From: Psychrobacter sp. UBA3480
GTDB lineage: Bacteria; Pseudomonadota; Gammaproteobacteria; Pseudomonadales; Moraxellaceae
Length of the DNA: 63,026 nucleotides
Reading direction: 5' to 3'
Assembly (NCBI RefSeq): GCF_002377945.1
Contig: NZ_DFQV01000020.1
Location: forward strand, 1-63,026
Positions 1 to 11,325 of the stretch are shown in pieces. Each line of letters starts with the position of its first letter. The first letter of the stretch is position 1. The position numbers were made by a program, and so were the translations under genes. The notes under the pieces were generated by a model. It saw only the letters and a list, made by a program, of their open reading frames with translations, was not told where the DNA came from and searched no databases.

Positions 1-200
1 GCAGTAGGTACTTTACGCTTAGTAATAGCCATACCGACTCGCGGCTGTGCATGCTCGTTGGCGCGTACAAAAGCCATTAAATGACTCTGATGAATCTTGC
101 GCTCAGGTGCGTCAAATACCTCACGGAAGGCTGCAGGGGTAAGCAGGCGTTGCTGTTTAGTGAAACTAGCTGCAGGTGTATCTGATAGAGTATTGGACAT
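1..200 (-). CDS. rnpA: Ribonuclease P protein component (partial, N-terminal part)
   Basis: The minus strand reads an N-terminal segment of 66 residues beginning MSNTLSDTPA and continuing with RLLTPAAFREVF and then MAITKRKVPT, the first conserved block of RnpA. RnpA is the protein subunit of RNase P, which with the catalytic RNA removes 5' leaders from tRNA precursors. The gene runs off the left edge, so the RNR-type central motif is not visible. Its position just after rpmH next to oriC is the usual one in gamma-proteobacteria, which supports the call. A terminator-like hairpin lies between rpmH and this start. Confidence 0.88.
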   Translation of the reverse strand, partial: MSNTLSDTPAASFTKQQRLLTPAAFREVFDAPERKIHQSHLMAFVRANEHAQPRVGMAITKRKVPT

Positions 201-252
201 AGTACAACCTAGTAGAATAACGATAGAAGAAATAATAACAAATTATAGAGAC

Positions 253-279
253 AAAAAAAGCGCCTATGTGGGCGCTTTT
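253..279 (-). terminator. Terminator-like hairpin between rpmH and rnpA
   Basis: AAAAGCGCC (256-264) pairs perfectly with GGCGCTTTT (271-279) around a 6-base loop. On the minus strand the stem is followed by a run of T. It lies downstream of rpmH and about 50 bases before the rnpA start, so it could partly terminate rpmH transcripts and lower rnpA expression. Confidence 0.65.
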
Positions 280-379
280 AATATATGGCTAAGTGTCAGT
301 TGTGATGATTGACTATCGCAATCTATAAACAATAAGAACACAACAAGCACTGTTAGCCATGCTTATCGCAATCTACTGA

Positions 380-514
380 TTATACAGTAAGGCGATGACG
401 TCCTTTAGCGCGGCGACGAGCTAAGACCTGACGGCCTTTTTTAGTTGCCATACGAGCACGGAAACCGTGAGTACGTTTACGCTTGATCACGCTTGGTTGG
501 AATGTACGTTTCAT
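380..514 (-). CDS. rpmH: 50S ribosomal protein L34
   Basis: This 44-codon gene begins [20 protein letters not shown] and ends in an Arg/Lys/His-rich tail, which is essentially the family consensus for bacterial L34. L34 is a small basic protein of the large ribosomal subunit that packs against 23S rRNA. The length is normal and the protein is complete. It lies divergent from dnaA across oriC, in the standard rpmH-rnpA arrangement. A strong sigma-70 promoter sits 45 bases upstream of the start codon. Confidence 0.97.
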   Translation of the reverse strand: MKRTFQPSVIKRKRTHGFRARMATKKGRQVLARRRAKGRHRLTV

Positions 515-558
515 AACTCACCTATCAAAATAATGGACTAAATTCGTAATAACGGAGG

Positions 559-587
559 ATTATACCATTCAGTATAGTTTTGGTCAA
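559..587 (-). promoter_or_regulatory. Sigma-70 promoter of rpmH
   Basis: The minus strand carries TTGACC (582-587), a 17-base spacer and a perfect TATAAT (559-564). The start codon of rpmH is 45 bases downstream of the -10 box. This is the best promoter match in the window, as expected for a ribosomal protein gene. Confidence 0.85.
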
Positions 588-689
588 TAAACTAATTTGC
601 TTTGTCCCTAAATAGGAAATACCTCATACAAATCTAGTAAAGATATTTCCTTAAAACCTATTTCTAGTTAACCAAATTTTATAGTTATA

Positions 690-960
690 TATTCTATAAT
701 TTACAAAGTTATCCACAGGCTGGCTCAAACACTATAATAATAATTAATTAATATAAATATAGTATTGTTATTATTGGGACTATGATTATCTGTGGTTAAG
801 TCTATTTTCCTTTTTATTATCAATTTACTAGGCTATGGGTAAGCCTGTGGATAAACTGTGGGTTAAATATGGATAACTAGCTTGTAAAAGTTATGCACAG
901 AACTGTCCACAGTCTTATCCACAAAAAACAAGGTTTTATCCACAGGGTATCTGTGTTAAA
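690..960. other. Replication origin region (oriC) with DnaA boxes
   Basis: Perfect DnaA boxes TTATCCACA occur at 709-717, 915-923 and 936-944 on the plus strand and at 846-854 on the minus strand. A one-mismatch box TTATGCACA lies at 891-899, and TGTGGTTAA at 791-799 is a reverse near-match. Between the first box and the cluster, about 720-830, is a very AT-rich stretch rich in TAATTAAT-like sequence, the likely unwinding element. The location between rpmH and dnaA matches the known gamma-proteobacterial origin position. Confidence 0.9.
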
Positions 961-1104
961 TTAGGCGCTACTTGATATACACCTTCGTATAGGATATCAG
1001 TACGAACTCTTTGGTTAGTTGTTACGCGTAATATCGAGGCTTAGGTAGCAATTTATATTGCTAAAAAATAACTATTATTTCAGATTACAAGGTCAGTACT
1101 TTTC
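961..1104. other. dnaA leader with a small palindrome
   Basis: The leader between the last DnaA box and dnaA contains the perfect 7-bp inverted repeat TAGCAAT / ATTGCTA (1046-1063), ending 41 bases before the start codon. No convincing sigma-70 promoter could be assigned here. DnaA boxes just upstream suggest autoregulation, as in other bacteria (inference). Confidence 0.4.
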
Positions 1105-2544
1105 ATGATAGACACAGCAAATATTTGGGATAAATGTCTAAACGATTTGCGTTATAACGTCAAAGACAACGTGTTTACTATGTGGCTGAGACCTCTGTCA
1201 GCTCATCAAGAAGCACAAACTTTGATTATTCTTGCTCCCAATGATTATTTTGTGACGTATATCAAGAAGAATCATCTTCAAGATATTCAGCAGTTGGTGA
1301 CCAAACACAGTCAAGGTAGTATTGAAGAGGTCGTTGTACGTGTTGATAATGCTGGCCGCAATGCAGAAGATAACAGTCAATCAGGTTCTTTGTTTGTAGA
1401 AGACGACGTCTCCCCTACCCCATCCGAACATAAATTTGAATCTATTCACCATAACAACGCAAAAGCAGATATCGACGCGAACATGCGTCATAATGAGCCA
1501 GTTGAGTCTGCTGATACAAAATCATTAAGCTATCTGAACCCCGAATTTACTTTTGAAACCTTTGTTACAGGTAAGTCCAATAACTTGGCTTACAAGGCTT
1601 GTTATGAGCTTGGTAAGCGCCAATCGAAAAATCGTCACAATCCTTTATTTATATATGGCCCTTCTGGATTGGGAAAAACGCATTTAATGCATTCTGTAGC
1701 TCATCGCTATTTAAAAAATAATCAAAGTTTTTATTATTTCACTTCTGAAAAATTTATAAACCAATTAGTTTATTCATTAAGAAATAATAAAATAGAAGAT
1801 TTTAAAAAGAAAATAAAAAAAGTAGATTTATTAATTGTAGATGATATTCATGTATTGGCAGGAAAGACTAAAAGTAGTAATGAGTTTCTAACATTATTTG
1901 CAGATTTTACTAGTGGTGATAAACAACTTATTTTAGCCTCTGATCGACATCCCTCCCAAATGACGGAATTTGATGAACGATTTAGATCACGGTTTTCTTG
2001 GGGGTTAACGGTCGCTGTTGATCCCCCTGAGATCGATACTCGAGTGCAAATTCTGCAGAAAAAAGCAGCCTCCTACGGTATGGTATTACCAAAGGAATGT
2101 GCGCTATTCATTGCGCAAAATGTGGTGTCTAATGTCAGACGTTTAGAAGGTGCCCTAAATCAGGTGTTTGCCAATGCTAACTTAACAGGGGCACAGATTA
2201 CTCTTGAGATGGTGCAATACGCACTAAAAGACATCGTTGCGATGCGTGTGCAGGCAGTGAATATGGATAACATCCGTAAGATAGTTGCTGAGTACTATGA
2301 TGTCACGGTCAAAGATATTATGGGGCGTAAACGTACGCGTAGTATTGCAAGACCACGTCAAATAGCGATGGCTTTGTCGCGTGAATTAACAGGCGATAGC
2401 TTCCCTGAAATTGGTCAGTCGTTCGGTGGACGCGACCATACGACGGTGATGCACGCTTGCGATAAAGTAAATGAGTTAAGAACAGCAGACCCTGCATTTG
2501 ATAAGGATTATAAAACCCTAGCTCTGATGTTACAGGCAGGATAA
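1105..2544 (+). CDS. dnaA: Chromosomal replication initiator protein DnaA
   Basis: DnaA binds the boxes in oriC, oligomerises with ATP and opens the origin. The 479 residues show domain I (1-80), a variable acidic domain II (about 80-140), the AAA+ domain with Walker A GPSGLGKT (185-192) and Walker B LLIVDD (242-247), the arginine-finger region FDERFRSRFSWGL, and the C-terminal DNA-binding domain with FGGRDHTTVMHA. Length is normal for the family. The gene follows oriC and precedes dnaN. Oddly, codons for about residues 193-252 are far more AT-rich than the rest (about 19% GC over 1681-1860), although the protein stays well conserved in that part. Confidence 0.98.
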   Translation: MIDTANIWDKCLNDLRYNVKDNVFTMWLRPLSAHQEAQTLIILAPNDYFVTYIKKNHLQDIQQLVTKHSQGSIEEVVVRVDNAGRNAEDNSQSGSLFVEDDVSPTPSEHKFESIHHNNAKADIDANMRHNEPVESADTKSLSYLNPEFTFETFVTGKSNNLAYKACYELGKRQSKNRHNPLFIYGPSGLGKTHLMHSVAHRYLKNNQSFYYFTSEKFINQLVYSLRNNKIEDFKKKIKKVDLLIVDDIHVLAGKTKSSNEFLTLFADFTSGDKQLILASDRHPSQMTEFDERFRSRFSWGLTVAVDPPEIDTRVQILQKKAASYGMVLPKECALFIAQNVVSNVRRLEGALNQVFANANLTGAQITLEMVQYALKDIVAMRVQAVNMDNIRKIVAEYYDVTVKDIMGRKRTRSIARPRQIAMALSRELTGDSFPEIGQSFGGRDHTTVMHACDKVNELRTADPAFDKDYKTLALMLQAG

Positions 2545-2704
2545 AAGCGACAGATATCGTTGTATTCTAGTAGATACAGATGGTTTATAATATCGAAAAT
2601 ATAAGTCCACAGATGCTTTGTAGATTATCGTCAGCAGACAAGGTATTATTAAGTCATTACGACAAATTTTTATAAAAGAATCATTCAAATAAGAGTAACT
2701 AAGC

Positions 2705-3880
2705 ATGCAATTATCGATCAATCGAGAATCGTTACTGAAAGCTATCAACTTGATCGCCAAAGCCGCTGATAAACGCCACAATATGGTTATATTAGGTAAT
2801 ATCAAGCTACAGCTATCGGAATCTGAGCTTATCTTAACAGCGTCAGATTTAGAGGTAGAGCTGACATCGACATTGAAATTGCCTGCTGGTGCTTGTGTAG
2901 AAGCAGGTACAACGACGCTTCCTGCAACTAAGCTAAAAGATATTTGTAAATCGCTACCTGCCCAAGCGCAAGTTAATCTAGCAACTCAAGCAAATGAGCG
3001 TTGCTTATTAACTAGTGGTAAGAGTCGTTTTACATTAGGAACATTGCCAAGCGAAGACTATCCGAGCTTGGGTAACCCTGAAAATATCACACCTCTGACC
3101 ATTAGCCGTAATCGTCTGACAGATTTGATTCACAAAACACAGTTCGCAATGGCAATTCAAGATGTACGCTACTACTTAACAGGTATGTTGTTTGACGTTT
3201 CACAGCAGCAACTGACAACGGTAGCAACAGACGGTCATAGATTGGCATTAGCCCGTAGTGTTATCAATGTAAGCGCAGATCTCAATATGCAAGCTATCTT
3301 GCCGCGTAAGGCAGTGATTGAGCTTGAGCGTTTAGCTTCTGAGCTTGGTAAAATGTTGGGTGATCAAGACAACGCAGTTACCCTAAGTTTTGGCCGAGAG
3401 TTTTTACAAGTAAGTTTGCCATTTGGTGATGTAGATAGTGCAGGACAGGTCAGCCAAGATCTAATGGTAACATTTACCGCACGTTTGATTGATGGTAAGT
3501 TCCCTGATTATCGCCGTGTGATGCCGAGCAATACTGACAAGCTGGCTTTATTTAGTCAGGAAAAAATGACAGATGTTCTACGTCGTGTTGCCATCTTGAG
3601 TAATGAAAAATCTCGTGGTGTGGTCTTTAATTTTGCTAGCGATGGCATGGTCGAAGTACGTGCTAATAATGCTGAGCAGGATGAAGCAGTCGAGATGATA
3701 CAAGCTAAGTATCAAGGTGAGCCAATGGAGTTGTCATTTAATGCTGCTTATCTGCAAGATGTATTAAGCGTTATCCAAGGCGATTTACAAATGCATATGA
3801 GCCAATCGAATGCCTCTGTATTGGTCAATCAACTAAATGATGAGTTTCATCAGTATGTCATTATGCCAATGCGTATATAA
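2705..3880 (+). CDS. dnaN: DNA polymerase III subunit beta (sliding clamp)
   Basis: The clamp encircles DNA and tethers the polymerase III core and other repair factors. The start MQLSINRESLLKAINLI and the end QYVIMPMRI are diagnostic: the C-terminal MPMR(I/L) is highly conserved in DnaN. At 391 residues it is about 25 longer than the E. coli protein, mainly through inserted loops such as around SAGQVSQDL. It lies 160 bases after dnaA and before recF, the usual cluster order. Confidence 0.97.
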   Translation: MQLSINRESLLKAINLIAKAADKRHNMVILGNIKLQLSESELILTASDLEVELTSTLKLPAGACVEAGTTTLPATKLKDICKSLPAQAQVNLATQANERCLLTSGKSRFTLGTLPSEDYPSLGNPENITPLTISRNRLTDLIHKTQFAMAIQDVRYYLTGMLFDVSQQQLTTVATDGHRLALARSVINVSADLNMQAILPRKAVIELERLASELGKMLGDQDNAVTLSFGREFLQVSLPFGDVDSAGQVSQDLMVTFTARLIDGKFPDYRRVMPSNTDKLALFSQEKMTDVLRRVAILSNEKSRGVVFNFASDGMVEVRANNAEQDEAVEMIQAKYQGEPMELSFNAAYLQDVLSVIQGDLQMHMSQSNASVLVNQLNDEFHQYVIMPMRI

Positions 3881-3975
3881 TGCTTTTTTCTTTAGAAACA
3901 AACAAAATTGAATAGAAATAGTACGTTTCAAAGAGCTTTATTTTCAGTACTATATATTGGTTTTAATAAACTTTT

Positions 3976-3999
3976 GCCTGCTAAATAAGCAGGCTTTAA
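3976..3999 (+). terminator. Weak terminator or attenuator between dnaN and recF
   Basis: GCCTGCT (3976-3982) and AGCAGGC (3988-3994) form a 7-bp GC-rich stem with a 5-base loop, followed only by TTTAAT. It ends about 20 bases before the recF start. The short T-run suggests partial termination, which would lower recF expression relative to dnaN. Confidence 0.5.
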
Positions 4000-4017
4000 T
4001 GGGCGGCTATCGATACT

Positions 4018-5229
4018 ATGATTGAACGTCTACAAATATCCCATCTTAGAAACCTTACTCAAATTAGTGTAGAGCCTGCTGCTTGCAACATTATTATCGG
4101 TGCAAATGGCAGCGGTAAAACCTCGTTGCTCGAAGCTATATTCTTGTTATCAAGAGGTAAGAGCTTTCGCCATCACCAGCCTAAACGTTATATCCAGCAT
4201 CATCAAAATAACACAACTGTTCATGCTAAGCTCAATGATAGTCGTACTTTAGCTATTCAAAAGCAAGCAGATGCTACGACCATCTTACGCCTCAATCAAA
4301 CCACTGTTTACAACCAAAGTATCTTGACAGAGCAGCTACCTACGTTACTGATAGATCCATCGTCAATGGATATGTTGGAGCAGGGAAGTGCGAGCCGTCG
4401 ACAGTTGCTAGATTGGTTAGTGTTTCACATGAAACAAGGGTTTCATCCACAATGGATGGCTTATCAACGTCTCCTAAAACAGCGCAATAGTTTGCTAAAA
4501 AGCACTCGTCACTTAACACCAGTACAGCTGGCTGAGCTAAAATCATGGGATAAAGGGTTAAGTAATCATGCTGCTTTGATTCATCATTATCGAGAGCAAG
4601 TATTTACTGAATGGCAGCCTTATTTTGCCAAGAGCATCGTACAGCTATTGCCTTCTTACGCTGAGCAACTGAGCCTAAGCTATAACGCTGGTTACGACAC
4701 CAGTGTCGCACTAGATGTGCAGCTTAATGAGCGGTTAGAGCAGGATTTGCAATTGGGATATACCCGTATAGGCAATCATCGTGCTGATATTCATGTGCAT
4801 TGGCATTCTGATGATTCTGTAAACGATCAAACGACAGATGCCAGAACAGCAGCTTCAGCAAATAGTATCCAAACCAAATTACCGACTTTAAAAGAGCAGG
4901 CAGCAAATGTATTGTCTCGCGGTGAAAAGAAACTGCTCATTACTGCACTGCGCTTATCGCAACTACCAATGTTGCTAAACGATGGAGAGCGCAGTGACTC
5001 ACTCAATGATGATTTATCATCGAGAGCGACACCTGTTGTGCTTCTAGATGATATCACTGCAGAATTGGATGATAGAGCTATAGAAATATTGCTATCGACC
5101 CTAGCTCAACTCCCGTGCCAAGTATTCATGACCAGTCTGACAGACGATATTTTACCTTTAGTTAACGAACTTTGGTCACAACCAAAAACGTTTCATGTGA
5201 AACAAGGTAAAGTGCTGTTTACTGACTAA
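4018..5229 (+). CDS. recF: DNA replication and repair protein RecF
   Basis: RecF is an SMC-like ATPase that, with RecO and RecR, loads RecA at gapped DNA. The protein has the N-terminal MIERLQISHLRNL, Walker A GANGSGKTS (near residue 30), the ABC signature LSRGEKKLL and Walker B VVLLDDITAELD. It is 403 residues long, some 40 more than E. coli RecF; a polar stretch near VNDQTTDARTAASANS accounts for part of this. Two parS-like palindromes lie inside the gene, at 4421 and at its very end (5189). Position in dnaA-dnaN-recF-gyrB supports the call. Confidence 0.95.
   Translation: MIERLQISHLRNLTQISVEPAACNIIIGANGSGKTSLLEAIFLLSRGKSFRHHQPKRYIQHHQNNTTVHAKLNDSRTLAIQKQADATTILRLNQTTVYNQSILTEQLPTLLIDPSSMDMLEQGSASRRQLLDWLVFHMKQGFHPQWMAYQRLLKQRNSLLKSTRHLTPVQLAELKSWDKGLSNHAALIHHYREQVFTEWQPYFAKSIVQLLPSYAEQLSLSYNAGYDTSVALDVQLNERLEQDLQLGYTRIGNHRADIHVHWHSDDSVNDQTTDARTAASANSIQTKLPTLKEQAANVLSRGEKKLLITALRLSQLPMLLNDGERSDSLNDDLSSRATPVVLLDDITAELDDRAIEILLSTLAQLPCQVFMTSLTDDILPLVNELWSQPKTFHVKQGKVLFTD
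4421..4436. other. parS-like site in recF
   Basis: TGTTTCACATGAAACA matches the 16-base palindrome TGTTTCACGTGAAACA at 15 of 16 positions; the centre is CATG rather than CGTG. It lies in the recF coding sequence and may be a weaker ParB site. Confidence 0.5.
5189..5204. other. parS-like site at the end of recF
   Basis: CGTTTCATGTGAAACA matches the parS palindrome at 14 of 16 positions. It overlaps the last codons of recF. Same variant class as the site at 4421. Confidence 0.45.
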
Positions 5230-8355
<3,126 letters not shown>

Positions 8356-8382
8356 ATTTGAAATTGGTTACTGACAATTTAT

Positions 8383-8417
8383 AAAAATACCGCTTTGATA
8401 TTCAAGGCGGTATTTTT
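8383..8417 (+). terminator. gyrB terminator
   Basis: AAAATACCGC (8384-8393) pairs with GCGGTATTTT (8407-8416), and the inner bases extend the stem. A T-run runs into the parS site at 8417. Its core resembles the terminator at 9140. Confidence 0.85.
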
Positions 8418-8432
8418 GTTTCACGTGAAACT
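8417..8432. other. parS centromere site 1
   Basis: TGTTTCACGTGAAACT contains the perfect 14-base palindrome GTTTCACGTGAAAC, the known ParB-binding core. It directly follows the gyrB terminator, about 7.5 kb from oriC, as expected for origin-proximal parS. Confidence 0.85.
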
Positions 8433-8481
8433 CATTTGTTAGCGTTGCTATTACTTAATAATTATAATTTGTGGGAATCAA

Positions 8482-9105
8482 ATGGTTGAAGTAATTTTAC
8501 TCGCTATTGCTTTAGCGATGGATGCGTTTGCAGTGTCAATAGGGTTGGGTGCTAAGGCTCAAAAATATAGTCATCAATATGTACTGCGCTTGGCTATCTA
8601 TGCTGCGCTTTACTTTGGTATTGCTCAGGGCGTAATGCCTCTTATCGGATACTTATTAGGTGCGGCAATGTTGGGTTGGTTGGCAGCGGCTGCCCCTTGG
8701 ATTGGGGGTATTATTCTTATCGCTCTCGGTGGAAAGATGCTTTACGAAGTATTTACTGCGGATGAGGAAGATGCTGACAGTGATGATCTGGACGTCAATG
8801 ATGATGCTATTAACACTGATAGTGATACAGTAACAGCCACGAGTAAGCATGGACATATCAATCACCGCACTATGTTTACGTTAGCAGTTGCAACTAGTAT
8901 TGATGCAATGGCGGCAGGGTTTACGCTGAATTTATTGTTACTGAACGCGTGGTTAGCCTGCCTTATTATCGCTATAGTAACCGCTATATTTGGCTGGCTC
9001 GGGGTCTATTTGGGACGTCGCTCAGGAACATGGCTAGAGGATAAAGCTGAAGCACTGGGCGGTATCGTGCTTATTGCAATTGGTCTAAAAGTAATGTTTT
9101 TTTAG
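8482..9105 (+). CDS. mntP: Manganese efflux pump MntP
   Basis: MntP exports Mn2+ across the inner membrane and protects against manganese toxicity. The 207 residues have about six hydrophobic segments and the two family repeats with paired acidic residues, [13 protein letters not shown] near the N-terminus and SIDAMAAGF in the second half. A central acidic loop ([11 protein letters not shown]) makes it slightly longer than the usual 190 residues. The gene is flanked on both sides by a terminator plus parS module. The 50 bases between the parS site and the start are too short for a yybP-ykoY manganese riboswitch, which often precedes this family. Confidence 0.9.
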   Translation: MVEVILLAIALAMDAFAVSIGLGAKAQKYSHQYVLRLAIYAALYFGIAQGVMPLIGYLLGAAMLGWLAAAAPWIGGIILIALGGKMLYEVFTADEEDADSDDLDVNDDAINTDSDTVTATSKHGHINHRTMFTLAVATSIDAMAAGFTLNLLLLNAWLACLIIAIVTAIFGWLGVYLGRRSGTWLEDKAEALGGIVLIAIGLKVMFF

Positions 9106-9139
9106 CTAATATATTTAGATTTTTACTGAGTATTTATAC

Positions 9140-9176
9140 AAAAGCACCGCTTTGAATATCAAAGCGGTGCTTTTTT
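9140..9176. terminator. Bidirectional terminator between mntP and rlmF
   Basis: AAAAGCACCGCTTTGA (9140-9155) and its perfect complement (9159-9174) form a 16-bp stem with a 3-base loop, followed by T on the plus strand and by T on the minus strand side too. It serves the convergent genes mntP and rlmF. Confidence 0.92.
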
Positions 9177-9191
9177 GTTTCACGTGAAACT
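9176..9191. other. parS centromere site 2
   Basis: TGTTTCACGTGAAACT, identical over 16 bases to the site at 8417 and again placed directly after a terminator. About 760 bases separate the two. Confidence 0.85.
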
Positions 9192-9215
9192 CGAATTAGT
9201 AATTTTACTTAGTGA

Positions 9216-10253
9216 TTATTCTTCGTCAGTGTCAAAGCGCCAAGCTAGTACGCGAGTGCTTTTCTGACCTTGGCTCATTTCGATAATACGCATTTGAGCG
9301 ACGTTTAGCTGCTTTAATAATATTTGCAATGGCTTAACGTTTTCAGATTTCGACACTAAAGTAGTAAACCAACCCACATGCTCAGCAAAGCTCTGGCTTT
9401 CTTTTGCCATCTTAGTCAAGAAGGCAATCTCGCCACCTTCACTCCATAGCTCTTTGTGCTGACCGCCGAAGTTTAGGTTTTGCGCAGCGTTGCCTGATTT
9501 GGTTGAACGGCGGCTGATTTGCTCGCTTTCATTCTTACCACGATGGCGCTGCAAATTATGCTGCTTGCGGCTATTGGCTTCCATCGCTTCTTCTAATGAA
9601 GCATGAAACGGAGGGTTGCAAACCACGACATCAAAATAATCTTGACGACCAATGATGTTTTTAAAGATAAATTTAGGCTCAGGCTGCAGCTTTACCTTGA
9701 CCGCACTTTTTAGCTTTGGATTGGCTTCACAAATCAGCGCTGCGGTGTTGACCGAAATAGGGTCAATATCACTTGCTGTAAAGCGCCAGCCATAGCTTTG
9801 GCTACCGACGATAGGATAGATAGCACTCGCACCAGTACCGATATCAAGGGCGTGAATTTCTTTGCCCGTTGGCGGTGTATTATCAGCATTTACGTGAGTG
9901 GTTTGCGCCAATAAATCTGCGATATAGTGAATATAATCGGCACGTCCAGGAATAGGCGGGCATAGATAGCCTTCAGGAATGTCCCAAAATTTAACCCCGT
10001 AATAGTTCGCCAATAGTGCTTTATTTAGCACACGAACGGCCTGATGATCCGAGAAGTTAATCGTCGACTCACCTTTAGGATTGGTAATGGTGTGGTCAGC
10101 AAGCTCAGGTAAAGCGCGAGTCAATACCGCAAAGTCGTAACGACCTTGGTGCGGGTTGCGTGGGTGCAGCTGACCGAGTTTCTTCGCGGTCGCAGGAGAT
10201 CTGTTTCTGTGTTTACTATTTGCAGGGTTACGGGTCATGGGCTTACTTGTCAT
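9216..10253 (-). CDS. rlmF: 23S rRNA (adenine(1618)-N6)-methyltransferase
   Basis: RlmF methylates A1618 of 23S rRNA with S-adenosylmethionine. The protein has the family's N-terminal [13 protein letters not shown], the SAM-binding segment [16 protein letters not shown] and the catalytic motif [11 protein letters not shown], all typical of RlmF (YbiN). At 345 residues it is slightly longer than the E. coli enzyme (308), with a basic N-terminal extension. It is convergent to mntP and lies 87 bases downstream of the LysE-type gene on the same strand. Confidence 0.92.
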   Translation of the reverse strand: MTSKPMTRNPANSKHRNRSPATAKKLGQLHPRNPHQGRYDFAVLTRALPELADHTITNPKGESTINFSDHQAVRVLNKALLANYYGVKFWDIPEGYLCPPIPGRADYIHYIADLLAQTTHVNADNTPPTGKEIHALDIGTGASAIYPIVGSQSYGWRFTASDIDPISVNTAALICEANPKLKSAVKVKLQPEPKFIFKNIIGRQDYFDVVVCNPPFHASLEEAMEANSRKQHNLQRHRGKNESEQISRRSTKSGNAAQNLNFGGQHKELWSEGGEIAFLTKMAKESQSFAEHVGWFTTLVSKSENVKPLQILLKQLNVAQMRIIEMSQGQKSTRVLAWRFDTDEE

Positions 10254-10340
10254 AATGTCAGGCTACGATATATGGATATAAGTAACCAGTGTAGCAGATT
10301 TCGCAGGTTGCTAATTGTTTATCCGCGCTTTATCGGTCGC

Positions 10341-11096
10341 TTATCGATGGCGCAATATCAAGTTAAGCCCTAATACTATCATCGCTGTACCCAATACGCG
10401 GTCTATCCAATGTTCAAAACGCTGAAAGCGTCGATGTACCGCAGGGATAGAGAGTAGCATGACGACCGTACTAAACCATGCCATCTGTAACACCATCATC
10501 CATACACCATAAATAGCCAATTGCCAAAGCGGTATGTCAGGCGACAATACAAGAGTAAAGATAGCTACAAAATAGACAGGTGCTTTTGGATTAAAAACAT
10601 TACAAAGGAATCCGCGACGCAACGTAGCAAAGGTAGATTCGTCATTACTAGGCGATTTCTCGATAGTGGTTTCTTTGGTTGTAGGTATGGTTTGGCTAGT
10701 AAGTGCATCTTGTGAAAAGTGAGCGCTTGAATCTACTTGTGTGTCTGCTTTTTCCAAAGGATGTGTTTTTTCTGAAAGATGAGCTGTGTCTAAATCTGCT
10801 GGTTTTTTAGGCTTTGCTTGGATGCCTTGCCAACCGAGATAAATCAGATAGCCACCGCCCAGCCATTTAATCGTAGTCAATAGTGGCTGCGAATGTGCGA
10901 TGACCGTTGCCAGTCCTAGCACCGAATAGATTATGTGTACGGCAAGACCTAAGGTAATACCGAGACTACAAATCAAACCTGTGCGTCGGCCTTTTGCTAA
11001 TGTCTGCTGCGAGACTAAGACAAAATCAGGGCCAGGTGAGGCCGCAGCTAATAGGTGTACGCTAGTGATGAGCAAAAAACCGTGCCAAAATTCCAT
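10341..11096 (-). CDS. LysE/RhtB family amino-acid exporter
   Basis: Members of this family export amino acids or their analogues (lysine, threonine, homoserine lactone) through the inner membrane. The start at 11096 (MEFWHGFLLITSVHLLAAA) gives the canonical first membrane segment followed by the signature SPGPDFVLVSQQTLAKGRR. After about three hydrophobic segments there is a hydrophilic insertion of roughly 60 residues rich in Lys, Thr and Ser, unusual for a family of about 205-210 residues, before NPKAPVYFVAIFTLV and the last segments. Substrate cannot be told. An upstream in-frame start at 11138 would add 14 polar residues and is less likely. Confidence 0.85.
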   Translation of the reverse strand: MEFWHGFLLITSVHLLAAASPGPDFVLVSQQTLAKGRRTGLICSLGITLGLAVHIIYSVLGLATVIAHSQPLLTTIKWLGGGYLIYLGWQGIQAKPKKPADLDTAHLSEKTHPLEKADTQVDSSAHFSQDALTSQTIPTTKETTIEKSPSNDESTFATLRRGFLCNVFNPKAPVYFVAIFTLVLSPDIPLWQLAIYGVWMMVLQMAWFSTVVMLLSIPAVHRRFQRFEHWIDRVLGTAMIVLGLNLILRHR

Positions 11097-11325
11097 AAAA
11101 TACTCTGAACCATATTTAGACCTGCAACATAGTTGCACTTATCGTAAATGAGGTCAACTTTTATCGATTTTTGCACTATGCGAGTCATCTCTATTGCTTG
11201 TGTTATAGAACGAGGATGTCTATATTAAAGGTGACTTATCACTCAATCTCTACACATAAATTATCGAGATTTGACTATATAACCACTCATTACATGCCAA
11301 TGATTACTTTAACAAGGATGGAACC

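Noticed and set aside
4421..4436. Catabolite or regulator operator in recF
   Set aside because: The palindrome recurs next to terminators and inside several genes with the parS core, so ParB binding explains it better.
8433..8481. Manganese riboswitch before mntP
   Set aside because: Only about 50 bases are available and no yybP-ykoY fold can be placed there.
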